A DNA stretch of 64,000 nucleotides from Psettodes erumei (taxonomy: Eukaryota > Chordata > Actinopteri > Pleuronectiformes > Psettodidae), in assembly GCA_016785225.1 (NCBI GenBank), contig JAFBJZ010000827.1, positions 838,001 through 902,000 on the forward strand, given 5' to 3'. A model generated the notes under the pieces. The model was not told where the DNA came from and made no database searches. It saw only the letters and a list, made by a program, of their open reading frames with translations. A program made the position numbers and the translations under genes. Below are positions 35,527 through 47,244 of the stretch, piece after piece. Every line of letters begins with the position of its first letter. The stretch's first letter is position 1.

Positions 35527-38500
35527 CTGTTCTTACAGCAATGCCGCCTGGCAATTTAGCGGTGACTGACATTCCTCAGCAGACCTCGGCGCTTGCTCTG
35601 CGTTTAGCTTTGTCCTCACGGTCATGGTTTGCATGTTGAACACTGAGTAACCTTCCCCTCGCTGATCTGCTTACCTTCAGTTTTTTTTATTTCTCACGCA
35701 GGTGGACGCTGGTTGGATTGGTTTCTGGTCGACCATCGGCGGGTGTGTGTTCGGAGTGGCAATGGCCCGGTGAGTCACACCTCGTTTTTTTTTTCTCTCC
35801 ACGATGTGCACGGTCCAACTTTGTGGGATTTTTAAAGCGAACAGGAAGTTGGACGCGGGATTGCCCGGGTGTGTTTTTGCACGATGCGTAACAGACCCAG
35901 TACTCAACCTTCTCATCCATGTTATCGTGTAACATTGACGAGAGTGAACGTAGCGCTTCCCCTCCGTGGCTCCAGACCGCTGAACACCTCCACCCTCCCA
36001 ACCCCAACCCCACCAATCTCCAATTTTCTCAGGGTTTAAGTGAAAACAAAATGGCAGTTCAGCCTGATTATCAGGCGAGTACCACCCATGGACCCGCTGA
36101 GGCGTCAAATTACAAAATAGGCATTTACTGTAACCCCGGGTTTCCGCGCGCAGACCTTCCCCGCCTCGCCCTCCACGTACAGTCGTCTCTGAGGCGACCA
36201 GAATATCACACATCTGAGCGGTTTGCCCCCGATGCAGGTTCCTACGTGGTGAGCATAAAGTCGGCTCTTTATGGCCTCATTTAATTTACTTTAACACACG
36301 GCGGCCGCAGTCTGGAGCTAAGTTACAACTCTTATCTGCTTAAGAGGGGCAGTGAAGAAATATTTACACGACTCTTTCAGCTCCGTAACGCTGGAAATAC
36401 ATAAAACCTTCAGCTAAGAAATAAATACATGCAGTACATAGGAATACAAAAAATAAATGTGAGTGTTCAGGAGATGACCTGGACGTTTTCTGTGTCTTTT
36501 CCTATATAAACACTGTATACCTTTACCTCTGGATGAAACCTGTGGTGATTACTTTGATTGTTTGCATCACTGACAGAGAAACAAACAGGTATGCATGTAC
36601 ACGGAGGTCAACACCTTTTCCAAAATCACCTGTGGAAGGAGCAGATGTTGTCCAGTGCAACACACACGTCGGGTCGAAGTCTCCTTCTCTTTCATAAACC
36701 GTGAGAAATAATGAATTTGGGTTGCGAGCGACGGCCTTGTCTGCGCCTCTGCTCCCCGAGTAACAGGAGCAGCAGCAGCTCTGGTCACTTGCATATGCAT
36801 GGTGATTCGGTCTCTGCCCCCTGATACTGCGAAGGCCGTACTGTTAATAATCTCATTAATAATTAATAACGCTTTTGTAAAGAACAGAGGCAGGTTGACT
36901 TGAGTTAAGGGGGGGTCTCTCTCTCTCTCTCCCCGACTAATCTACTCCCTTTTAATATACGGCCTGGATCTTGGCGACGCCGTGACAGAGCGAGGGGAAT
37001 AGATGCTAATGCATCTGCCACTTCACCTCCCTTGATGAATAGCGGAGCCGCGCCGCGAAGACAAAGTGTGGAGTCTGCAAAAGCGAGGGATTCATCCGCG
37101 CTCCGACGGATATATGTTTATCGCCGGCTGACGCCCAATCAGCACTTCCAGGCGGGCCCACTGTTTTCTTTAAGTTGTAATCAGGGAAATGAGCCCATAA
37201 CTCCCGCTGTTAATCAATGGAGCCGTTTGCGGCGCAAGATGAGTGTATGTAAACAGAGCTGTTGAAATATCGGCGCTGATTACATAGACTCCGAGTTCAC
37301 GGAGAGATGAATCGCTCTCTCTTCGCCGCTACGTTTGATAGTTAAACGAATTCGGGCTTTAACAATTGGCCCCGCGTGGGCGGGTTCGAACTTGTCTCAC
37401 CGATCAGGCAGGTGAGTTGTGTCCAGTTGGGAAAAAAAAGGAGAAGTGCCATGTAAATATAGTTTTCTGTAGTTGGTTTAAATTACATTGAACAAAGAAT
37501 CAGTACAGTGGTTTGATTGTGGCTTTGAAATGCTCCCTGATGTGACGATACGCTGTTTGGGAGCCAAGATGCAAGCGTCGAGTGGATGAGAGGCCGAAAA
37601 CACAAACTTTTAAATGTGTTCGGCTCAGGTGCGAATGGTTGCGGTCAGATATTTTGGCCCCGAGCTGTACGCCCGTCTCTCTGCAGTGATGCTAGACGTG
37701 GTGCAGACATTTCACCGCCGCACGTGTTTCGCCGGTGGACAGTGGATGATTATTACACAGCAGGTTCAATTAGCGTTGCTGGATGCTCCGAGGTGCGACG
37801 CCCGTCATGGAGGCATGTGACAAACAATCTGGCAGCCCGTTTAATTGCGTGGCACCGACACGAGCTCATTGGATGACGGTGGTGCGCCTCTTTTTGTTTC
37901 TCTCTCTCTTTTTTTTTTTTTTGTCTGTTCACAGATTGAAGAGGGGAAGAATAACAAACAGGGGTCCCTCGTTATCTTCCCATTACAAGCCCCGGGAAAA
38001 AAAAGAGGGGTGGGGGTGAGGGGTTGGCTGAGCACAGAACTGGGTTATTCTCCTTCACATCACAAAGGTCTGAGCCAGACAATACTCCAGGTTAATAAGA
38101 TGAGATAGAGCAAACACAAATGAGTATCGGCCGCCGCCTAATTTGTTTTGCCTGCAAACGGGGGCAATCTGGGACGCCGGTCATCGTTTTCTAACCGTCC
38201 ACTTGGTTATTTACTGCGTGTCCCTCGCTTAAAAAAAAGGCCCAAATGATGACATCACGCTGACGATGCTTCATCTTAAACGATGCCACCTATTACGGCC
38301 AATAAATCCCCTCGGGACGAGGCTTTTAATTCCGGCGTGGCCTCACGAGACGACACCACCCTCTTTACTCAGCGAGCAGTGTAACTGAAGCCTGAGTTAC
38401 GGCGCTGGAGGGCGGCGGCGGCGTCACCCTGTTCGGATGGTGGGGTTTGGTCCTCGTGGCGGCCAACGCAGAACGCCACTGGTCTTTAAAAACACCACAA

Positions 38501-40560
38501 TTAAGATGATGATGATGGAGGCGGCGGTTTGTCCAAACCGAAACTCCTCGCTCGGTTGCATTAGGCTCGTTCAGGCGGCGGCTGCACCTGCCGTATCTTG
38601 GCAATCAGCGAGCGAGCTCTTTATCAAGCGGACTCAGGGACCATCAGAGGTTGAGCGCGCGATATAAGCTACTTACTTGCGCCCAGAGGATCGATTGGAA
38701 CCGATACAGCGGGAGCGCCGCCCGTGATCCTCTATGCAAAGAGACGAGGGTTTGGCCGGGTGCGGGCGAAGGATTTCATCCCTCCCCCTGCACCAGGGGG
38801 AGGCGGCTGAGGTGCCGTGGACGTGGGCCAGTCCGTGGCAGATGGGCGATGCAGATTTGAGGGGCGTCGCGAACGGCTCATTCTGGAGAATATGTCGGCT
38901 TTCGACCCCGTTTATCAGAATGGACAGGATTCGTCTGCTCTGAATCCTCTCCCGGTGATTTGGAGAATTAGAGCTCAGGGTGCGGCGGGTGTCCTGGGAA
39001 CATGGAGGTGGTGTGTTGATGACGGCTCGTGAAATCCCAGGAGACGTGAATGCTGTGTGGAGATGCTCTCATTATCTGCCCGCAGGATGACTCCCCTCGT
39101 CCCCCAGGCGCAACCTCGCCGAGCTAATCAGCCGTTGCCAACGCTTCCTTTTGATTCTCGCGTTCGGTTCATTGTCAAGTTCAGCCCTCTTTTCTCAAGC
39201 ATCTTGTCTGCGAGCGGCAAAAACAAAAGTAATTAGTGTCTGTCTTTGCCACCGGCTTCTGCAACTCTCATCTAATCTTTCTTTTTTTTTTTTTTTTTTT
39301 GTGCACGTATACATGTGCACACCCAGAGGAGCGGAAAGGAGTTAATGAACTACGAGGGTTTTAGAAGCGACTACAAAGAGAAACCGCAATGCTCAAGAGA
39401 GTCCGAGGACGGCCGGGCGGCTCGTCTTCCACAATGAAACACAATGCAAATCTCAAGTCTGTCTGTTTAGCCGACGAGACAAATTGAATCAACTCTTGGA
39501 AGAGCGTCGGCCTGTGTAATGACAAGCGCGGCCGAGTCGGTCGGAAAGGAGAGGGAGAGGGAAGCGGTCCCGCCTCTCTCTGAAACAATGCATGTCGGCG
39601 GTAATGGATGATGACACAAGTCGGTGGAGAAGCAGACGCTGAGAAATTGCATCGCCGCTCATTGTGTGTATGAAGGATGCCGCTCGCTTCTGAAGCAGCT
39701 GTCTGCTCCTCGTCCCGCCGTCTTTTGAGATCAGTATCTTGAACGTGTTGGACTTTGCCTCTGTGTTTCTGATGTATTGACGTTCCTCCTTCCCCCCTCC
39801 CTTCTCCAGGTTTGCTGATTCCATTCGGGGGATGCTGAAGCTGATCCTGGTGCTGATGCTGGCGGGAGCCTCGCTGTCCTCCACCTGGTTCACGCTCACC
39901 TGTCTGAGCCGAGTCACTCACCTGCCCTCCACCGCAGGTGGGTCCACGTCGCTGTCAAGGTGACATTGTCGCAGCTGGGAGGTCCTGACGCAACCCGGAG
40001 CCAAATTCAGCGGGCAGAGCTTCTGCTCCGACAGACTCGCCAAAGGCAGGGCGACGCAATTATGTTAGTTAGTACTCGCGTTAAAAGACACGTGCGAAGG
40101 AAAACCTGAGGGAGAAAAACCACCACAGCCAACAACACAGGCTCTGCAGTAATGATTAAAATAAATAAATGTAATTGTTGCACTAGATCTGGTAGATATT
40201 GCTCGAGAAGGACAGTCGTAAGGGGTCGTTCTCTTCCTGGGGCCATACGAGCTGGATCTAGTGCCATAACGGTACCACGGGTAGATATTAGTCATAAACC
40301 CATTAGGGACATTAGTGGACTAAGCCGCCGCTCCCCCGGCCAAACCAATCAGAGCGCCAGCGTGTCGTTCAAAATCCGCCGAATCCAGCCATCATCATCC
40401 ATCATCGTTCGCCGATCCCTGGCGCTCGCCCTCTCTCAGTCTCGCGTCCCCTCATCAGACACGCTGGCGTTCTGCAGCAGCCTGGGCTTGCCGTGCGGGA
40501 GGGCGGCGCGACGGAACCTGCCAAAACCCTTCATTATCCCGGCGTGGGATGATCAGCAGC

Positions 40561-40598
<38 letters not shown>

Positions 40599-43500
40599 TC
40601 GGCCTAACCTGCAGTAACTGTGACCTGTGACAGGGTTTTTTTCCCCCTCTGGCTTTCCATCTTCCTGCAGGAGATTGTGTGACACTATTGATTGTTAGCC
40701 ACCTGACAGATGATTCGATTGATTGATCGACGAACGTGTCACACAGTTAGCCGGGCCTCAACAACAGCTGTAGGCGTGACCGAGCTGTGGACCTGACGCT
40801 TTGGTTTGGTACCACAAGTCAAACAAATCAAGGAACTTGATGAAATCACCTCAGGCTTGAGGGCATGTTTCACTATTTTATGGAGCAAAACATTAATCAC
40901 AAACAAATTTATGCTGTTTATGCTTTATTTGAAACTGCTGCGTGAGTTTCACATCTGGTCACATACTGTATGCGACGTTACTCTAAATCATCCACAGTCC
41001 AGGGGCAGATGTATTTTGAGTGGTGCACCCCAAAGGAGAAGCTGGGAGCCTTTGCTCTGGTGAGGATCACCCGCTCAGGATAGTGCGCACCGGGTCCCGG
41101 TTTCGTTGTGGGGTCACGGGTGGCGGCGCAGCGGCCCGTCATGCTGTAGCGCGGCGCCGTCTTCCTGTGAATCCCGGGGTCCACGACTCTGTAAGCTGCG
41201 GGGCCCGGCGTCCCCGTCAGGTCTTCGTAGAATGTTCCCATCTTGTTGCGGCCGGAGAACGAGTAGGACGGCGCTGAAGGCTTGGCCACGGCTCTGTGGC
41301 CGTGCACGGGGGGCAGGGTGTACGAGGCCGGACCCGGCGTGTTGTTGCCGGCGTCCTCGAACCTCCTGGAAAAAGTATAAGCCGGAGTAGCCTGGAAGGT
41401 CAACTTTCCCGAAAGCTCTGGGAAGTACTGGCCTGCTCCGGGGGTCTGGAACAGTTCTGGTTCCCTCGGGCGGCTGCTCAGTGAAAATGCTGGAGCGACG
41501 TTCAGGCCCGTTCTGGTGACGTTTGGGGGGACGAGGTATCTCGGCCCGGGGGAGTCATTATAACGCTCCTCGTGACGTTTCCCAAAGCTGTACCCTGGTG
41601 CTTTGTGTCTAGTCGGGTCGTGATTAGAGATACCCAGGAGTCTGGGCAGCGTGTACTTGGGTCCTGGGCCACCACAGAGGGCGGCTATGGGCCCTCTTGG
41701 CTTGTGGGGCCTCCAGGTTCCAACCCACGGTTCGGTGCCGACCATTTCCTCGCAGAAATCTGGATCCTGCTGCTGCGAATGTCTGCGACGGACGCTGGGC
41801 TCACACGTCAAACACCCTGTCGAGTGGCCTTCAACTTCTCTGTGATGCCGTTGCCAGGGAGACGACCCTTTGATAGGCATGCCTTGTGTGCGTGTGCGTG
41901 TGCGCGTGTGTGTGTGTGTGCGTGTGTGTGCATTATTACCTTTCAAGTGTGCAAACAACAGTAACGACAGATTGTCAGTGACATTTCCCTCGTGGTGGCT
42001 GATTGTAAAGTATAAAGTTTTATAAAATAGCGTTACTACAGTATTTATTTCTTAATACTACAGTTGGCCATCAAAGGCAAGGCCGCCTTTGATGGCGCCG
42101 CGGCGCGGGCTAGCAGGGAGCTCATTTGGACCAATCAGCTGCGATAAGGGAGACGGAGGGCGGAGGTGACGGCTTAATCTCTGCGAGCATCCACTCCAAC
42201 ACACATTCACACGTTTTACTTTCGGCGCCGGCCGGGGGGGGCAGTAGCCAAACACTCTCTGATTGCTCTGCAAACATGCGGCGAGACACACACACACACA
42301 CACAGCTGACAGTGTAATGCTGTATGTTGCAGCAATAAGCCTTTATTACACAAACCCCTGTGAAGGAGAATCTCCACGGAGGTAAATTATGGGAAATAGA
42401 TTGAGCCAGTCAGCACATCATGATTTTAAATTAAAAAATTAAAAATGCACTTTTTTTTTTTTCCCCACCGTGCTCAAATTAAACCAGCAGCATTCCCGTC
42501 ACGCCCGAGCAGCAAATGAGACGAGCTGTTTACCGCGTGGACCGAGCTTTCGCGTTTCGGTGAAAAGAATGGGAAATTCGATTTCAATATTTTGCAGGAT
42601 CCATGAAATGAGTTGCACCTAAACACACCGAGCGCGCGCGCACAGCTGAAAACGGCGATACGTCACACGAGATATTGAAATTGAAATGAAATTGCTGTCA
42701 CAGTGCCGTCTCCAGGTTTGCCCGGTATCAAACCTTTTTCTCAGCGGTGACAAAAATGTGTGTAGCTCCAAGTGCCACACTTGTAACCGTGTTTGTCTGG
42801 TTTGGATTTAAAATACACACAGTTAAACATGATTTATTCAGGTTGTGTTGTTACACAGCTGATTGTTTTGGATTCAGCAGTAAGGAAGTTTGTCCTCTTT
42901 TTAAAAAATGTAAAGAAAATGTTCCTCTGTTGAAAATGTTTCTCCACCTTTTAGAAGGTGGAGTAAATCACCATCAGTCATCTCTCTCTTTTTTTTGTTT
43001 CTCAGCTGGGATTTGATGCACAGTGACATCACACGTCCCGGTCAGACAGTTAACATATAGCTGTTGTGTCTCCCCCTCCCCCCACAGCCATCCTGTACAC
43101 CTCCTGCATCCTGGTGGGCATCTTCATCAACAGCAGCGTGCCCATCTTCTTCGAGCTCTTCATCGAGACGGTGTACCCGGTCCCTGAAGGCATCACCTGC
43201 GGGGTGGTCACATTCCTGGGGAACCTGGTCACGGGGCTGCTCCTCTTCTTCCTCACCTTCTACTGCACGGGTAAGAGCTGCGCCGCTGTGTCTGAACACG
43301 AACACGTCCATCAGTGCCCGTCTGTGGGCACAGGGTTAGGATGACGCCACTTGAACATTTCATTGTGTTTCTTATTTTTGTCAATAGAAGACGGGCTCCC
43401 TGCCCCCCCGCAGGTTTCTCTCGCCTCCCCAAAGCCGCGGGCTCCTTTGTTTTCAAAAAATCCATTTGAAGCCCCGCAGATGGCGCCGATAAAAGTCGGA

Positions 43501-46500
43501 CAGTGGGAAAATTAGGTCCCGATCTAATTGACACGTTCGGCACAAAGACGGGCGGAGAAAAAAATGGAGAAACTTCCCTTTGTAACTGAGGCTCAGATTA
43601 ATCTTTGATCCGGCCGCCTGACAGTTTGATGTCATAATTTAGGGCCACAGCAGAGCCCGTCATCAAGTGAGCTCAGTCATCCATCGTGTGTGTGTGTGTG
43701 TGTGTGTGTCCGTCCGGACCATGTTACGTTCCCGCTTCCCCCTCACCTGTCTTCGCCGATCAGCTGCAGGAACAGATCCGTCTCCGACGCGCCGTCCCTC
43801 CGTCCACCGCGTCTTGTTTTAGAAAATGTGTTTTCAGACGCTCACCTGACCAACGGCCGGAGCTTCTCTCGTCAACATCGAACATTCAGGCGACACGTAT
43901 CACAGCTGAGATTAACGGTTGTTTTCAGCGCGGGCTAATCTGCTGATGGTATTTCAGATTAAATGAATTAATACTTTGACCTGTAAAATGTCAGAAAAAA
44001 AAAACAAGTCCCAGGTTCATCTCTGCAAATTGAATTGTTTCTGCACTCCAGTTGTTTATTCAGCTGCAGACTAATATGTCGGAGCAGAGATGTATTTAAC
44101 GTCCGTCCGCTTCGAGGAGTTGGAGGGTGAAGAAACAGAAACCAGTCGTGTTGGGATCCGGCCGACAGGCATGACGTGTATTTTGAATCTTCTGAACCGG
44201 CGGCACGTCGGCGCCGTGATAAATCATGGACTAGCGATCATGGACAGCGATGTACCAGGTGTGTGCGGACGGAGCAACACACGCTCATAAAAAAAACCAT
44301 GGCGTATCATCCGCTGCTCGACACAATGTTGAATGATGGCGGCGTGCGTCTGGGCGTGTCCAAAGGCGTCCATTTGCCTGACAGCTTCACTTCCCACCCC
44401 GAAGTCGGAGCTGTCCACACGTCGCCGTACACGAGCCACGTCCTCTCCTCAACCGTACGCTAAGATAAAGACGCCGCTCGTCAACGCATCGGGAAGAAAA
44501 CGAACGGCGTAATGATTCTGAAAACGTGGCCGTCGCTGTCACGAAGTCAGCTGTGCTCCCCAACAGATCGCTCCTGCCCGAGATTAATTAGATTATTATG
44601 CAAATTCCCCCCGGAAGTTTTCTCGCGGGCCGTTTCATCACTCTTCGTTTCCTCTTCGTTTGTCCCGTAATGGATGTGGCGAATAATATGCAGAACTTCA
44701 AAAACATGAGTCATTTCCAATCCCTTTCGACTCCTGATATTGGAAAAGCCGGCGACTCCGGCCCTTTTTGAAGATTTCCATCTATTTCCAGTTTATAGTT
44801 CATTTTAGGGTTTTTTCCTCTCGGCCGCCCGTCGCCTCCTTATGCATTCTGAATTATGGCTCCTTCCTCCCCCGCGAGGGCAGACACGTTCCCGAATTTA
44901 GCTCCTTGTCCATTTTAATATCAGCGAGAGCCCGGTCTCGGTTCACCGGGCGCCAACTGGCCTCTTGACTCCGTTTTCATGTTTCCGAAAATCTCCAAAG
45001 TCTGTGAAGCGTGCGACCCGTCACAAACATGAATGGAGCCCCGGGGCCACGTATCTACGCCTGTCACTTTTTTTTTTTTTTTTCAATTTCATCTGCTGCG
45101 TGTTCGAGTCATTTAGCGCGGCACATCAGCAGCAATACAAAGCAGCCGATAGGTATTGTGAAGAGCCTCGGAGATTCTGTGGAGGGAGGAGGAGGAGGAG
45201 GAGGAGGAGGAAGATGAAAGATGGCGAGGAAGGGGAGGGGAGGCGTCGTTAGAAACTATTCAGCCCAGAGAAGAAATAATTGCTGCAGTTATTTAGTCCC
45301 TCAAACTTTTTTTTTTTTTCTTTTCCTATCCCTCCCCTCCGCTTTGCGTTCTCGTCTGAAGTGAAAATGCCTTTGCGTCACCTCCCCCCCCAAACATGAA
45401 GACAAACAAAACAAACAGCTCCGTCACTCCTGCCACAGGAAAAACCTTCACCCATTAATTACACACGGTGAGGAAGTCGTACTCCACACAAAGCTTGTGT
45501 GTGTGTGTGTGTGTCTTTATTTGTGACCCCCCCCCACAAAAAAAATAGATTTACATCGAAGAGAATTAAAGATTTAATAAAAGTTACACTCGTGCAGTTT
45601 GAGATTATCTGCTCGCTCCCAGATTCCTGCACACGCTAAAAGGGACGAATGTGAAATTAGAGATTGACAAAATTTACCAAGTGTTTCTGGGCGGCATCGA
45701 ACGACGCATCAAAAAAAAAAAAAAAACCTGATCGTTGGCCTTGTAGCGTGTCAGCGCCGTCCCATCAGCCGGAAACATAATGGAGAAGTTTGAAAGTTGA
45801 GGCCGGAGTAATGATTTTCATACGACCGCACTCCCCCTCGTGAAAGTGACAAAGCCGATAATTAATTCTCAGAGTTTTGACCTTATGAAGCTGGTTGCCA
45901 TAGCAGCAGCATAGGGACCGCTGTGCTAAAGTTAGTTAAGACGGAGGTAAGGGAAGGACAAAAAAAAAAAAAAGTGAGAGAGAGAGGGATTGCAAATGGA
46001 GTGGAAGTAATTGTCTACCGGCTCTTTGGGCTGTATCACCTAAAAAAAAAAAAAAAATCTGCCGCCATCGCCCGCTGCCCCTTCAGCGACGTCATTATCA
46101 GACATTTCAATAACGAGCCCAATCATCAAAAATTAATTAAAACAAGCAAACACAAGAGGGCACATTCAAACAAGTTAAAGCTGCAGTGAAGTGGCGGTTT
46201 GTGTTACAGGTTGTGCGATCCTTAAAAATCAAACAATCAGCTTTAAAGCAAACCGGTGATCTGAGGAGCCTGGGGAAACAGAGTGACTTCACCCTTCTCT
46301 TCTTCCTTTCATCTTGTTTGCTTTAATCCTCTTCCTCCTCCTCCTCCTCCTCCTCAGTCGTCCGTCTGTTCGCCGCTCAGCCGAACTCTCCAAACTTTCC
46401 CGCAGGCGTGTCCTCGGAGATCAGAGGGGAGCGACTGAGCTGCCTGTCCGTCCTTACCCCATCACCTGATTGAGTTACCCAGCGCCGCATTAGCATTCTG

Positions 46501-46519
46501 TTAAGACCGCAGGGGCTGA

Positions 46520-46581
<62 letters not shown>

Positions 46582-47202
46582 ACACGCGCAGACTGCGCAT
46601 CTCCAAGTCTTTAAAATGAGACGGAGTTAGATGGAGAAGACTTTGGGTCAGATAAACACAACTCCATTAACCCGTCTCCACGCCGGGTCTCCCACCCCCA
46701 CCCGACTCACCCACTCCTGATTAATGAGGCTGCTTCAGGAGTCTCGACACCTCTCCGCCAGCACCCTCGCCCACGCTCCACCTTCTCCTTTACCTCAGCT
46801 TATCCTTCGCTTTCATCTCTGCACACCTTTCAGGCAGTGATCATTTCGCCACAACTCGTGAAGTAACTGCATTGATCCTCTCGCCTCTCCAGACCACCTC
46901 GCCCCGCCCCGGCTCGTCATCGGGGGCCCGAGCAGAGGACCCCTCCCCCCTCCCCCCCCCACCTCGCCCTTCACCCTTCACATTCAGCTTAAACAACTCT
47001 GTCAGGACACAAACACAACCTCACACACCTGCGCGCTGTCGGGCCGGCCGGCCACTTAACACACTCAAACGACCGTGTTTTATTGATTTTCACGCTGGTG
47101 GTTCTCTGGCCGGGCGCTTGGGTCGGGTGCAGTGGAGCGTCCGGGTCGGGGCGGGGCGAGGTGGTCTGGACGAGTCAGGGTGCCAGTGCAGATGACCCCA
47201 GT

Positions 47203-47244
<42 letters not shown>

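Larger units (their letters stand above)
31573..35701 (+). other. slc49a4 intron 5
   Basis: Intron of 4.1 kb, begun by a (CA)18 run right after the donor. It contains T-runs near 31734 and 33282, an A-run at 33809-33823, and paired (GT)n and (CA)n tracts at 35.3-35.5 kb. Otherwise it is unique, GC-rich sequence with no supported exon. The long ORFs at 33106-33691 lack family similarity. Confidence 0.5.
39938..43087 (+). other. slc49a4 intron 7 (host intron of odf3-like gene)
   Basis: Intron of 3.15 kb. It carries a complete single-exon gene on the opposite strand at 40978-41745 with its own apparent promoter and poly(A) signal, plus a (AC)n tract at 40562-40596. Confidence 0.85.

Noticed and set aside
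35677..36213. 178-codon minus ORF
   Set aside because: It overlaps slc49a4 exon 6 antisense and is otherwise intronic, without family similarity.
39361..39921. 186-codon minus ORF
   Set aside because: It overlaps slc49a4 exon 7 on the opposite strand and has no recognisable domain.
41746..41958. In-frame N-terminal extension of the odf3-like frame
   Set aside because: Its distal part is the translation of a GT/GC simple repeat, it has no family similarity, and the internal ATG at 41745 gives exactly the family's N-terminus and length.
41020..41964. Plus-strand ORFs opposite the odf3-like gene
   Set aside because: They are antisense shadows of a well-supported coding exon with no similarity of their own.
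45894..45907. Second X-box-like motif GTTGCCATAGCAGC
   Set aside because: One mismatch to the consensus and no ciliary gene nearby.
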